From an uncultured Eubacteriales bacterium (GTDB taxonomy: Bacteria > Bacillota > Clostridia > Oscillospirales > Butyricicoccaceae), in the NCBI GenBank assembly GCA_910586105.1, contig CAJUGU010000006.1, positions 1 to 56,280 on the forward strand: a DNA stretch of 56,280 nt, read 5' to 3'. Every line of letters begins with the position of its first letter. Position 1 is the stretch's first letter. The notes beneath the pieces were generated by a model. The model made no database searches. It saw only the letters and a program-made list of their open reading frames with translations, and was not told the origin of the DNA. This document shows, piece after piece, positions 32,007 through 41,129 of the stretch. The translations under genes and the position numbers were made by a program.

Positions 32007-32888
32007 TCAACGTTTCAGCTCCCATTCTTTAAGGTCCTTCACGCTGTCGTACAGCCGGACGTAACTGGCGTGGCGGCTTTGCGGGATATCCCCCCGCGCG
32101 ACCGCTTCCAGCACGGCGCAGCCCTTTTCGCAGACGTGCGCGCAGCCGGTGAATTTGCACGCGCCCAGATAAGGCGCGAACTCGCGGAACGCATATTGCA
32201 GCTCGTCGCGCAGCACCAAGTCCATCTGCTCGGTATCGAACGAGGAAAACCCCGGCGTATCCGCCAGATAGCCGCCCATGAAAGGGACAAGCTCCACGTG
32301 GCGGGTCGTATGCCGTCCCCGGCCAATGCGCCCGGAGATCGCGCCGACCTTCGCCCCCAGCGCGGGATCCAGCCGGTTGAGCAGGCTCGACTTGCCGACC
32401 CCGGAGTTGCCCGCGAAGGCGGAGATCCGGCCCGCAAGCCGTTCCCGCAGGGCTTCGACCCCTTCGCCGGTCTCGGCGCTGACGCGGTAAACCTCAATGC
32501 CGGCCTGTCTGTACACCGCGTACAGCCCGTCCGCCGGGTCCAGGTCGGTCTTGTTCAGCACGACCAGCGCTTCCATGCCCTTGTGCTCGGCGATCGCAAG
32601 CACCTTGTCGATCAGGAACGGCTCGGTCTGCGGGGGCGCGGCGGAGGCGACCGCCGCCAGCACTTCAATGTTGGCCACCGGCGGGCGGATCAGCGCCGTC
32701 TGACGCGGCCCGATCTCCAGCAGGAAGCCCGTGCCGTCGGGCTGGAGCTCCAGCCCGGCGCGGTCGCCGACCATCGGCTTGCCAACCGTACGGCGGAACC
32801 GGCCCCGCGCCTTGCATTCGATCACGCCTTCGGCGGTGTCGACGTAATAAAACCCGCCGATGCCTTTTAAAATCGTTCCTTCAATCAA
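32007..32888 (-). CDS. rsgA: Ribosome small-subunit maturation GTPase RsgA
   Basis: This 293-residue circularly permuted GTPase has an N-terminal OB fold (about 1-65), G4 LNKTDLD near 115, G1 GNSGVGKSSLLN near 170, G3 DTPGF near 215 and a zinc-binding C-terminus (CKFTGCAHVCEKGCAV near 248-263). RsgA helps late 30S assembly. The only start with a ribosome site is TTG at 32886-32888, 8 bases after AAAGGGG. It is last in the rlmN-prpC-prkC-rsgA run, the usual Firmicutes order. Confidence 0.95.
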   Translation of the reverse strand: MIEGTILKGIGGFYYVDTAEGVIECKARGRFRRTVGKPMVGDRAGLELQPDGTGFLLEIGPRQTALIRPPVANIEVLAAVASAAPPQTEPFLIDKVLAIAEHKGMEALVVLNKTDLDPADGLYAVYRQAGIEVYRVSAETGEGVEALRERLAGRISAFAGNSGVGKSSLLNRLDPALGAKVGAISGRIGRGRHTTRHVELVPFMGGYLADTPGFSSFDTEQMDLVLRDELQYAFREFAPYLGACKFTGCAHVCEKGCAVLEAVARGDIPQSRHASYVRLYDSVKDLKEWELKR

Positions 32889-32921
32889 ACCCTATGCCCC
32901 TTTGCGCAGGCTGCGCGTTTT

Positions 32922-35063
32922 TTAGCTGAATGTGATGCTCGTTTCATAGCTTTGTGCGTCGCCGATCGGCGGGATAATCGTCACCATCACGTCGTGCGTG
33001 CCGATCGAGCCTTGCAGCCCGGTGATCGTCACGATCCGCTCGGAGGTGTCGTAGAACTCCGACCAGATGCGCTGGCCGCTCATTTCGATGATGACCTGCG
33101 CTTCGCCCGTGATCGGCGGCAGCGTGACCGGGATACTGCCGGTGCCGATCCCTTCGTCGGGATCCTGCGTGTCCGGCTCGTCCGGCTCCTTATCCTCGGG
33201 CTTCTTGCCGGAGGAATAGTACAGCGTGACCTCGTCGCCCTTCTCCACCGTCGTACCCATTTCGGGGGACTGATCGACGACTGCGTTCTTCGGCATATCG
33301 GTGTCCCGCGACTCGGAGGTCTTGAGCGTCAGCCCGCGGGCCGCCAGGTCGTCCATTGCGGTGGAAAGGTCCATGCCGTAATAGTTCGGCATATCGAACG
33401 GACCTTCGTCCGGGCCGTCCGAAACGACGATCAGCACGTCCTCATTCGGCAGGATGGTCTGGCCGCTGCGCGGCGTGGTACGGATGATCCGCCCTTCTTC
33501 GATGGTCTCGTGGTTATCGTGCTCGACGGTGTACCGGATGTCGTATTTTTCGAGGAAATCGGTCGCGACCTGAAGCTCGCGCTCCTCAAAATCCTCCATC
33601 ACGATGGTTTCGTCTTCCTCGTCGTCTGCATCCTCCATCGCGTAATACAGGGTGATGGTCGAATTTTCGTCCACCATCGTCCCCCGCGCGGGGCTCTGCT
33701 CAATGACGGTGTCGGCAGGCTTGGAACCGTCGACCCGCCCTTCGGTCAGGAACCGGAAGTTCTCATACTGCGGGTCGTTCAGCACCTCGGTATACACCGC
33801 CCCGATAAAGCTGGGCACCGCGATCTGTTCTTCTGTGTTCCCCCAGAACCGTGCGAACCAGAAGAAGGCGACGCCGCCGATCAGCGCGATCGCCAGCAGC
33901 GCGACCGCCACCATCAGCAGCGGCGAATCGCTGAAACGTCCGTCGTCATCGTCCTCTTCGACCTGCCGGCGGCGCGGCGGCACGCGTTCGCTCTGGCGCT
34001 CGCGCGGGGGACGTTCCCCGGGCTTGGGCGCGGAGCGGCGCTCCTCGTAGATATTGCGCGAGCTTTCCCGCCGCACGGGCGTAATCGGTTTCTCGGCGTA
34101 ATCCGCGGGCGGCCTTGCGGGCGTATGGTGGATGGGGATGTTGTTGAGCACCTCGAAATTGGGGAGCTTCTGGGTCTCGTCGGCCTCGATGGTCTCGCCC
34201 CGACTCTCGATATTGTAATGGAAGCTCATGTTCGGGTCGGATTTCAGCCGTTCGAGATCGGCATACAGCTCGCTTGCCGAGCTGTAGCGGCGGTTGACCG
34301 CAGGGCACATCGCGTGCATGACGATCTCGTTCATGCCGCCGGGGATACCCGGCACGACCTCGGACGGCATCAGCGGCATGGCGCTGATGTGCTGCATGAC
34401 GATGGCGAGCGCGTTGTCGCCGTCGAAGGGCAGCTTGCCGGTCAGCATTTCGTACATCACCACGCCGAGCGAGTAGAGGTCGGTGCGGTAATCGATCGTC
34501 GAACCGCGCGCCTGCTCGGGCGAAATATAATGCACCGAGCCGATCGCTTCTTTGACGACCTGTGTCTCCTCCTTGGCGGCGAAGCGGGCGATGCCGAAGT
34601 CGGTCACTTTCGCCGTCGCGTCGCGCAGGATCATGATATTGTGCGGCTTGATGTCCTGGTGGATGATGCCGCGGCTGTGCGCGTGTTCGAGCGCGCGGGC
34701 GATCTGCTGGGCGAAGAAGAGGGCTTCCTGCCAGGTCAGCCTGCCGCGTTTTTGCAGGTATTCCTTCAGGGAGATCCCGTCGACCAGCTCCATGACGATG
34801 TAGTTGAGCCCTTCGGTCTGGCTCACGTCGTAGATCGAAACGATATTATGATGCGACAGGCGGGCGACCGTCTGCGATTCGTTGTAGAACCGACGGCGGA
34901 ATTCCTCGTCCTGCGCGAATTCTTCTTTTAAAACCTTGATCGCAACATAGCGGTTCAGGGCGCGGTCGCGCGCCTTATAGACGACCGCCATGCCGCCCAC
35001 GCCGGCGATATCGAGTATTTCATACCGGCCGTCGAGCAGCTTCCCTATGTATTTATCATCCAT
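32922..35063 (-). CDS. prkC: PASTA-domain Ser/Thr protein kinase PrkC (Stk1)
   Basis: This 713-residue protein has an N-terminal Hanks kinase: GVGGMAVVYKA near 21-31, IKVLKEEF with the ATP-binding Lys near 42, HQDIKPHNI near 135-143 (HQD in place of HRD), DFGIARF near 155 and SPEQARG. A juxtamembrane stretch rich in Arg and Pro leads to one membrane helix near residue 400. Three PASTA repeats follow, then an Asp/Pro-rich linker and a C-terminal Ig-like domain of about 70 residues. It senses peptidoglycan fragments and controls growth and spore germination in Firmicutes. It follows the phosphatase gene by 6 bases. Confidence 0.95.
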   Translation of the reverse strand: MDDKYIGKLLDGRYEILDIAGVGGMAVVYKARDRALNRYVAIKVLKEEFAQDEEFRRRFYNESQTVARLSHHNIVSIYDVSQTEGLNYIVMELVDGISLKEYLQKRGRLTWQEALFFAQQIARALEHAHSRGIIHQDIKPHNIMILRDATAKVTDFGIARFAAKEETQVVKEAIGSVHYISPEQARGSTIDYRTDLYSLGVVMYEMLTGKLPFDGDNALAIVMQHISAMPLMPSEVVPGIPGGMNEIVMHAMCPAVNRRYSSASELYADLERLKSDPNMSFHYNIESRGETIEADETQKLPNFEVLNNIPIHHTPARPPADYAEKPITPVRRESSRNIYEERRSAPKPGERPPRERQSERVPPRRRQVEEDDDDGRFSDSPLLMVAVALLAIALIGGVAFFWFARFWGNTEEQIAVPSFIGAVYTEVLNDPQYENFRFLTEGRVDGSKPADTVIEQSPARGTMVDENSTITLYYAMEDADDEEDETIVMEDFEERELQVATDFLEKYDIRYTVEHDNHETIEEGRIIRTTPRSGQTILPNEDVLIVVSDGPDEGPFDMPNYYGMDLSTAMDDLAARGLTLKTSESRDTDMPKNAVVDQSPEMGTTVEKGDEVTLYYSSGKKPEDKEPDEPDTQDPDEGIGTGSIPVTLPPITGEAQVIIEMSGQRIWSEFYDTSERIVTITGLQGSIGTHDVMVTIIPPIGDAQSYETSITFS

Positions 35064-35069
35064 TTCTCG

Positions 35070-35843
35070 TTACTCCTCATGCGTTGCGGGTTCATTCTCC
35101 TGCGACCATCCGCGGCAGAACAGCACCACGGTGATGTTGTCCGCGCCTCCGCAGAGCTTGGCGGCCTCGATCAGCGCCTGGCCTGCCGTTTCGAGGTCGT
35201 CGACGCGGCGGACGATCTCCGCGATCTTAGCGTCTTCGACCATGCCGGAAAGGCCGTCCGAGCAAAGGAGGAGCACTTCGCCCTCGCGCAGGTCGACCTC
35301 GTACACGTCGCCTTCGACCCGGGGGTCTACGCCGACGGCGCGGGTGATCAGGTTGCGGTTGGGGTGGGTGCGGGCTTCCTCGGCGCGGATCTTGCCCTGC
35401 CGGACCATTTCGTTGACGAAGGAATGGTCCTCCGTCAGCTGCACGATATCTTTTGCATCGATCTCATACGCGCGGCTGTCGCCGATGTTTATGAGCATCG
35501 CTTTTTCCTTCGTAATAATGCCCGCCACAAGGGTGGTGCCCATGCCCGCGAATTCGGGCTGACGGGTCGAGAGACGGAAGACCGTCTCGTTGGCCGCTTC
35601 GGCGGCGTCCCGGAGGACGCGTTCGATCGTCTCGCGGCTCATATCGGCGGCGACCTGTTCGCGCACGCGTTCGATAAAGGTATCGATCGCGAAGCGGCTT
35701 GCGACGTTGCCGGCGTTCGCGCCGCCCATGCCGTCGCAAACGGCGAGGACTGCGATGCCATCCTCTTCGGACAGATGTACGGCGTAGGCGTCCTGATTGG
35801 TCGGACGGCGGCAGCCCCGGTCGCTGATCCCATATGCTTTCAA
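35070..35843 (-). CDS. prpC: PP2C-type Ser/Thr phosphatase PrpC (Stp)
   Basis: This 257-residue phosphatase has the PP2C metal motifs SDRGCRRPTNQDAY near 7-20, VCDGMGGANAGN near 37-48, NIGDSRAY near 120-127, LCSDGLSGMV near 189 and GGADNITVV near 233. It reverses phosphorylation by PrkC. Translation appears to start at TTG (35841-35843), which overlaps the rlmN stop (TTGA) and follows AAGGTG; there is no in-frame ATG before the conserved N-terminus. The overlap suggests coupling with rlmN. Confidence 0.93.
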   Translation of the reverse strand: MKAYGISDRGCRRPTNQDAYAVHLSEEDGIAVLAVCDGMGGANAGNVASRFAIDTFIERVREQVAADMSRETIERVLRDAAEAANETVFRLSTRQPEFAGMGTTLVAGIITKEKAMLINIGDSRAYEIDAKDIVQLTEDHSFVNEMVRQGKIRAEEARTHPNRNLITRAVGVDPRVEGDVYEVDLREGEVLLLCSDGLSGMVEDAKIAEIVRRVDDLETAGQALIEAAKLCGGADNITVVLFCRGWSQENEPATHEE

Positions 35844-36877
35844 AGTGATTCACCTTCCTTAAGCCGGCGGCGGCGCAGCTGGCCGCACGCGGCGTCAATA
35901 TCCGGTCCAAGCCGGCGGCGCACGGTAGCCGTCACGCCGCCCTGTTCGAGGATCTGCTGGAAGCGCCAGACGCTTTCGCGGGTGCTTGGCAGCAGGCAGC
36001 TTTCCTTCACGGGATTCAGGGGGATGAGGTTAACGTGGCTTGGTCTGCCGCGCAGCAGGCGGGCCAATTTCTCGGCCTGCCAGGGCCGGTCGCTGACGCC
36101 GCGGGCCATGGCGTATTCGTAGGAGACGCGGCGTCCGGTCTGGTCAAAGTAGTATTCGCACGCGCGCAGCAGCCGGGCGACGGGATAGCTCCGGTTGACG
36201 GGCATCATAGCGCTGCGGCTTTCGTCGTCGGGCGCGTGCAGGGAGATCGACAGGGTGAGCTGGAAGCGCTCGCCTGCCAGTGCTTCTATTCTATCAGCAA
36301 TTCCGCTCGTTGACAAGGAAATATGGCGCTGTCCGATACAAATTCCTTCGGGGCAACTCACGATGCGGATAAAGTTTACTACGTTTTCATAATTATCCAG
36401 CGGCTCCCCGGAGCCCATGAGGACGATATTGGAAACGGGGAGACCGGAATCGGCCTGCATAAAGAGGATCTGGTCCAGGATCTCGCCTGCGGAGAGGTTG
36501 CGTTTGAGCCCGGAGACGCCGGAGGCGCAGAAGGCGCAGCCCATGCGGCACCCGACCTGAGTGGAAACGCAGGCGGTATTCCCGTGGCGATAGCGCATGA
36601 GGACGCTTTCAACGCAGTCGCCGTCATGCAGCTGCCAAAGGTACTTCATGGTACCGTCGACTGCGGAAACCTGTTTCCGCTCGACGCGTGGGACGGTCAG
36701 CAAAAACTGTCCGGCGAGCTGAGCGCGCAGGTCTTTGGAAAGGTCGGTCATCTCGTCGAACGAGGCGACCGGAAGGTGCAGCCATTTAAAGATCTGGCCA
36801 GCGCGAAAGGGCTTTTCGCCCATAGCGGCCAACGCGCCGCGAAGCTCTTCGATTGTAAACGCCTTGATCTCGGTCAT
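35840..36877 (-). CDS. rlmN: 23S rRNA (adenine2503-C2)-methyltransferase RlmN
   Basis: The ATG at 36877 follows AAAGGAG, giving 345 residues; the open frame continues upstream into repeat E without a ribosome site. The radical-SAM cluster motif is GCRMGCAFC (Cys110, 114, 117). MGSGEPLDNYENV near 165 and a C-terminal Cys near 334 (DAACGQL) are family residues. RlmN methylates A2503 of 23S rRNA and some tRNAs. A 430-base gap filled partly by repeat E separates it from rsmB, so it may have its own promoter, but none is obvious. Confidence 0.95.
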   Translation of the reverse strand: MTEIKAFTIEELRGALAAMGEKPFRAGQIFKWLHLPVASFDEMTDLSKDLRAQLAGQFLLTVPRVERKQVSAVDGTMKYLWQLHDGDCVESVLMRYRHGNTACVSTQVGCRMGCAFCASGVSGLKRNLSAGEILDQILFMQADSGLPVSNIVLMGSGEPLDNYENVVNFIRIVSCPEGICIGQRHISLSTSGIADRIEALAGERFQLTLSISLHAPDDESRSAMMPVNRSYPVARLLRACEYYFDQTGRRVSYEYAMARGVSDRPWQAEKLARLLRGRPSHVNLIPLNPVKESCLLPSTRESVWRFQQILEQGGVTATVRRRLGPDIDAACGQLRRRRLKEGESL

Positions 36878-36901
36878 TCCTACTCCTTTGCGCAGCCTGA
36901 T

Positions 36902-37028
36902 GTCCTTCGCGGACGGCGCCCAAGGGCTCTGCCCTTGGGAATCCCGCCCCTCGCCGGGGAGGCGTCCTGCGCGGACAGCGCCAGAGGGACTCGTCCCTCT
37001 GGACTCCCATTCCCGCCTGCGGGCGGGA
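36902..37028. repeat. Dispersed GC-rich modular repeat, copy E (reverse orientation)
   Basis: Modules in order are a GTCC/GGAC variant, the hairpin CCCAAGGGCTCTGCCCTTGG, CCCCTCGCCGGGGAGGC, the perfect GTCCTGCGCGGAC (36964-36976), CCAGAGGGAC with its complement, and GCCTGCGGGCGGGA. The order is the mirror of copies F and G. It begins 25 bases upstream of the rlmN start. Confidence 0.8.
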
Positions 37029-37306
37029 CTGGCTCGTACTGATTTTAAAATATGATATCCAAGTCCCGCGAGCGGCAGCAATGGCTATACCCTGCGCGCA
37101 ACAAGTTACCCGCCGAATAACCCTCGTCCCGCCCCGCCCCGCAGACGTTGATGATGCTTTTAGTCTATTTTTTCTCGAAAAAATTGCGTGGCCGAGGGGC
37201 AGCGCCCTCGTCGCCCGCCGCAGCGGGCGAAAGCCCCCGTACCTGCTCAGTATAGCACATCCGCTTTGCCGAATGGCTGGGGAATTTGTAAACCTTCCTT
37301 ATTTTA
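37029..37306. other. Intergenic region, nothing recognised
   Basis: About 280 bases lie between repeat E and the rsmB stop. There are GC-rich hairpins near 37190-37225 and AT-rich patches at 37165 and 37300. I see no convincing terminator, promoter or small gene. Confidence 0.4.
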
Positions 37307-38659
37307 CTACACCCTGCGTAATTTTGCAATAAAAAATCCGTCGGTTTGATGAAGATGTGGCAATAAAGTGATCCAGCCCTCCGACGCTTCGCCTGTCGCC
37401 GGATGTGTGAAGCCCTCCAGCCGAAATTCTGCGTGCTTTTTTAAGAATCCCTCGACCACGTCGAGGTTTTCCCGCCGCAAAATCGTACACGTCGAGTAGA
37501 CCAGCACCCCGCCCGGTCGAACGTATCGGCTCCCCGTCTCCAGAATCGCCGACTGGATCTCCGGCAGCCCCCGCAGGCTTTCTTCGCCCTTCCAGCGGAT
37601 CTCCGGCTTCTTCCGGATCACGCCAAGCCCCGAACACGGTACGTCGCACAGCACCCGGTCGGCGCGTCCTTCCAGATCCGGCTGGAAGATCGATGCGTCC
37701 GCCTGCCGGGTTTCAATGATATTCAGCCCCAGCCGTTCCGCCGTCGCCCGGATCTTTTCCAGCTTGTGTTCGTACAGATCCCCCGCGATGATATGCCCCC
37801 GGTTGCCCATCTTCTCCGCCATGTAACAGGTCTTGCCCCCCGGCGCCGCGCAAACGTCGACGATGCATTCCCCCGGGCGCGGGTCAAGCACGTCAACGCA
37901 GATCACGCTCGCCCCGTCTTGGACCGTCACGTCCCCCCGCCGGAAGGCCGGCATCAGGGCAACGTCCCCGCCGTCGCACAAGATCAGGTTTTCGATCTTC
38001 CCGTGCGGCGCGCAGGAGGCCCCGCCTTCCCGCAGCTCGCTCAGCACCTTGTCCCGCGATGTCCGCAGCAGGTCGACCCGCAGGCAAAGCGGCGCGATCT
38101 CATTGTTCAGCGCGCAGATCGATGCCGTCTCCCCCGCTCCGAATTCCGCGCAGAGCGCCGCCGTCAGCCATTCCGGATGGCTGTAGCGCAGCGCCAGATA
38201 ACGTTCCCCCGTCGGGCAGTCGAGGCCAGGCAGGCTCCCGCCCTCCGCCGCCCGCGCGATCGCACGCAGTACGCCATTGGCATACTTTACGGCGCGCTCG
38301 CCCGCATGGGCGTACTTGCGCACAAGCGCCACCGTTTCATTTACCGCCGCATGCGGCGGGATCCGATCCAGCATCGTCAGCTGGTAAACGCCCAGATCCA
38401 GACAGTCCCGCACCCGCGGGAACAGCTTCGACAGCCGCACGCTCGAAAACTTCTTTAAATAATACTCACATAAGGTGCGGTTTTGCAGCACCCCGTATGC
38501 CAGCCGCGCCGCCAGCGCCGAGTCCCGCGCCTCAAGCTGCGCGCCGGACAGGTAATGGCGCAGCGCGCCATCCGACCATGCGCCCTCCTCGCGGATCGCA
38601 AACAGGGTGCAGGCCGCGACCTCGCGCGGCGTGCCCGGCATTTTCCGTTTCTCAATCAC
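37307..38659 (-). CDS. rsmB: 16S rRNA (cytosine967-C5)-methyltransferase RsmB
   Basis: This protein of about 450 residues has an N-terminal NusB-like domain (about 1-135: ALRHYLSGAQ, YGVLQNRTLCEYYLKKF, PPHAAVNETV) and a C-terminal methyltransferase domain with VDVCAAPGGKTCYMAE, CDVPCSGLGVIRKKPEIRW (catalytic-type Cys) and STCTILRREN. It methylates C967 of 16S rRNA. I prefer the GTG at 38659, 8 bases after GGAGG, over an upstream TTG at 38674 that overlaps the ribosome site. It overlaps the zinc peptidase gene by 8 bases. Confidence 0.93.
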   Translation of the reverse strand: MIEKRKMPGTPREVAACTLFAIREEGAWSDGALRHYLSGAQLEARDSALAARLAYGVLQNRTLCEYYLKKFSSVRLSKLFPRVRDCLDLGVYQLTMLDRIPPHAAVNETVALVRKYAHAGERAVKYANGVLRAIARAAEGGSLPGLDCPTGERYLALRYSHPEWLTAALCAEFGAGETASICALNNEIAPLCLRVDLLRTSRDKVLSELREGGASCAPHGKIENLILCDGGDVALMPAFRRGDVTVQDGASVICVDVLDPRPGECIVDVCAAPGGKTCYMAEKMGNRGHIIAGDLYEHKLEKIRATAERLGLNIIETRQADASIFQPDLEGRADRVLCDVPCSGLGVIRKKPEIRWKGEESLRGLPEIQSAILETGSRYVRPGGVLVYSTCTILRRENLDVVEGFLKKHAEFRLEGFTHPATGEASEGWITLLPHLHQTDGFFIAKLRRV

Positions 38660-39350
38660 GTCTACGGCCTCCAAACAACAGGATCAGGCGCAGCAGCTGC
38701 GCCAGCGACACCGCCAGCGCCGCGACATACGTCATCGCCGCCGCCCACAGCGTCTTGCGCGCCAGCTGTACCTCGTCGCCTTCCAGCAGGTAACCGCCCT
38801 CGATCGCGGCCAGCGCCCGCCCAGACGCGTCCAGCTCCACCGGCAGCGTGACCAGCTGGAACACCGTCGACAGCCCGAACGCCGCAATGCCCAGCGTCAC
38901 CAACCCCGACACCTGAATAAAGATGCCCAGCAGGATCAGCGGCATCGTCAGCATCGAACCGATGTTCGTCAGCGGTACGATCGCCGCGCGCAGCTTGATC
39001 GGCGCATACCCCCGCGCATACTGCACGGCATGCCCCGCCTCATGGCAGGCGACCCCGATCGACGCCACCGAGCTGGATCCGTAAACGGCGGACGACAGCC
39101 GGATCACATTCGACCGCGGATCGTAATGGTCGGTCAGCTTGCCCGCGATCCCCTCGATCCGTACCCCCGTCACACCGTTGGCGCGCAACACCGCCTCCGC
39201 CGCCTGCGCGGCCGTGATGCCCCGGCGGGAATACACCTTGGAATAACGGTCAAAGGTGGAGTTCACCCGCCATTGCGCCCACATCGCAAAAATCATGCAC
39301 GGCAGTACCAGCACCAGCCAGTAAATGTCGAACCCATAGTATCCATACAT
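38652..39350 (-). CDS. Membrane zinc metallopeptidase, YugP type
   Basis: The ATG at 39350 follows AGGAGGCG, giving 232 residues. A membrane segment lies near 8-25 and further segments follow residue 125. The zinc motif is CHEAGHAVQ near 104-112, with DHYDPRSNVIRLS upstream. This is the YugP family (neutral zinc metallopeptidase, PF04298). In Firmicutes it sits between fmt and rsmB, as here. Its substrate is not known. Confidence 0.92.
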   Translation of the reverse strand: MYGYYGFDIYWLVLVLPCMIFAMWAQWRVNSTFDRYSKVYSRRGITAAQAAEAVLRANGVTGVRIEGIAGKLTDHYDPRSNVIRLSSAVYGSSSVASIGVACHEAGHAVQYARGYAPIKLRAAIVPLTNIGSMLTMPLILLGIFIQVSGLVTLGIAAFGLSTVFQLVTLPVELDASGRALAAIEGGYLLEGDEVQLARKTLWAAAMTYVAALAVSLAQLLRLILLFGGRRRD

Positions 39351-39391
39351 CGTTTCACGCCTCCTGAAAATACAGCTTCCCGGTACGCCCT

Positions 39392-40324
39392 TCAGTCTCC
39401 CAGGATCGTACCCGTTTTCACAGTATGCCCGCGCAGCCAGTCGCTTACCCGCATCCGCCTGCCGCCCGCCGCCTGCACCTCGCCGAGCGCCAGCGCGCCC
39501 TCGCCGCAGGCGACGACCATTCCGCGCTTCGGATCGGCGCAAAGCACCTCGCCGGGCGCGCCCGAGCCCTCCGCCGGTTCCGCCGAATAGACCTTCAGCC
39601 GCACGCCGCCGACCGCCGTCCGCGCTACCGGCCACGGGTTCATCCCACGGATGAAGCAGTCGGCCTCCCGCGCGGTCTTCGACCAGTCAAGCACAGCCGA
39701 TTCCTGGCTGAGCATATGCGCATAGCACGACGCGCTGTCATCCTGCGCCTCGCCCGCGATCGCGCCTTCGCGCTCCATCCGCCCGACGGTCTCGCTCAGC
39801 AACGCCGCCGCATCCTCCGCCAGCCGGTCAAACAGCTCGCCCGCCGTCTCCCGCGCGCCGATCTCGGTCTCGCACTTCGCCAGCATTTCGCCCGTGTCCA
39901 GCCCTTCGTCCATGCGCATGATGGTAACGCCCGTCTTCCGGTCGCCCACCAGTACCGACCACTGGATCGGCGCGGCCCCCCGCCAACGCGGCAGCAGCGA
40001 GCCGTGCGCGTTGATGCAGCCCAGCCGCGGGCTTTCCAGCACATAGCGCGGCAGCAGCTTTCCATAGGCCACGACGACGATCAGCTCCGGCGCAAGCTGC
40101 CGCAGCAGGTCTTCCGCCGCCCCGTTTTTCAGCGTCGGCGGCTGGTAGACCGCCAGCCCATGCCCGAGCGCCAGCGCCTTCACCGGCGGCGGCGTCAGCA
40201 CCTGTTTGCGACCCTGCGGCTTGTCGGGCTGGGTGAATACGCCGCAAATCTCATGCCCGTCGGCCAGCAGCCGCGCGAGCGACGGGACGGCGAAATCCGG
40301 CGTCCCCATAAATACGATCTTCAT
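39392..40324 (-). CDS. fmt: Methionyl-tRNA formyltransferase
   Basis: This 310-residue enzyme adds a formyl group to initiator Met-tRNA. Visible motifs are VFMGTPDFAVPSLARLLADG at 4-23, GRKQVLTPPPVK near 53, and NAHGSLLPRWRGAAPIQW at about 107-125, which holds the catalytic Asn and His and the SLLPRWRG signature. The C-terminal OB-type domain begins near 205. It overlaps def by 4 bases (ATGA), the common def-fmt pairing. Confidence 0.97.
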   Translation of the reverse strand: MKIVFMGTPDFAVPSLARLLADGHEICGVFTQPDKPQGRKQVLTPPPVKALALGHGLAVYQPPTLKNGAAEDLLRQLAPELIVVVAYGKLLPRYVLESPRLGCINAHGSLLPRWRGAAPIQWSVLVGDRKTGVTIMRMDEGLDTGEMLAKCETEIGARETAGELFDRLAEDAAALLSETVGRMEREGAIAGEAQDDSASCYAHMLSQESAVLDWSKTAREADCFIRGMNPWPVARTAVGGVRLKVYSAEPAEGSGAPGEVLCADPKRGMVVACGEGALALGEVQAAGGRRMRVSDWLRGHTVKTGTILGD

Positions 40325-40803
40325 GCCTGCTGAATGTCCTCCGGATCGATAAATTCCTCGATTTTTTCAGTAAACATATGCCCGTCCAGATGCTCGGCCT
40401 CGTGGCAGAAGCACTGCGCGATCGTATCCGAACCCTCGCGCTCGAACCAGTTGCCGTCCACATCCTGCGCGCGCACTTTGGCCCACGCGGGACGGGTGAC
40501 ATAGCCCCACACGTTGGGCGCGCTGAGACAGCCCTCCGGGACGCGCTGCGTCCCCCGGGTCTCGACGACCTCCGGATTGATGAGCACGACGACCTCCTCC
40601 GGGTCCTTCGTGATATCGAGCAGGACGACCACCCGGCGCAGCACGCCGACCTGCGGGGCCGCAAGCCCCACGCCGCTCGAAGACAGCAAGGTGTCGGTCA
40701 GGTCCTGGACCAGCTGCTTCAAGCGGTCGTCAAATTTGGTGACAGGGCGGCATTTTCTCGTCAGTGCATCGTCCCCCAATGTCAGGATCGTGCGAAGTGC
40801 CAT
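40321..40803 (-). CDS. def: Peptide deformylase
   Basis: This 160-residue metalloenzyme removes the N-formyl group from nascent proteins. The three motifs are GVGLAAPQVG near 45-54, EGCLSAPNVWG near 90-100 and CHEAEHLDGH near 133-142. In motif 3 Glu takes the place of the usual Asp in HExDH, but both zinc His and the catalytic Glu are present. It starts after GAGGAG and is coupled to fmt. Repeat F separates it from priA. Confidence 0.96.
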   Translation of the reverse strand: MALRTILTLGDDALTRKCRPVTKFDDRLKQLVQDLTDTLLSSSGVGLAAPQVGVLRRVVVLLDITKDPEEVVVLINPEVVETRGTQRVPEGCLSAPNVWGYVTRPAWAKVRAQDVDGNWFEREGSDTIAQCFCHEAEHLDGHMFTEKIEEFIDPEDIQQA

Positions 40804-40954
40804 TGTTATCTCCTCATTTCGTTAAGATCAAGCCCCGCGCGGGGCGGTAACAGGAAGCGCTGTCCGGCCTCCCTTCCGGTATCCGCAAGCGGCTGCTTGC
40901 CGTCTCCGGTGAATACTATCTTTGCTGATCGGGTTGCGTCAACAGCCTATGTTC

Positions 40955-41094
40955 CCGCCCGCAGGCGATGCCGGCGATGCGCAGCATCGCGGGAGTCCAG
41001 AGGGGCGGACGCGCCCCTTTGGCGCTCCCCGCGCAGGGGTGGGTGCAGGGCAAAGCCCTGCCGCCGTCCGCGCAGGACGCCTCCCCGGGGGGGC
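40955..41094. repeat. Dispersed GC-rich modular repeat, copy F
   Basis: The order is GCCCGCAGGCG, the GATGCGCAGCATC hairpin, GGAGTCCAGAGGGGC with its complement, GTGCAGGGCAAAGCCCTGCC, GTCCGCGCAGGAC (41066-41078) and GCCTCCCCGG. It occupies much of the 326-base gap between priA and def, in a cluster where these genes are normally close. Confidence 0.8.
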
Positions 41095-41129
41095 TTAACG
41101 GCATGGCCTCGATCAGCATATGCCGCTTT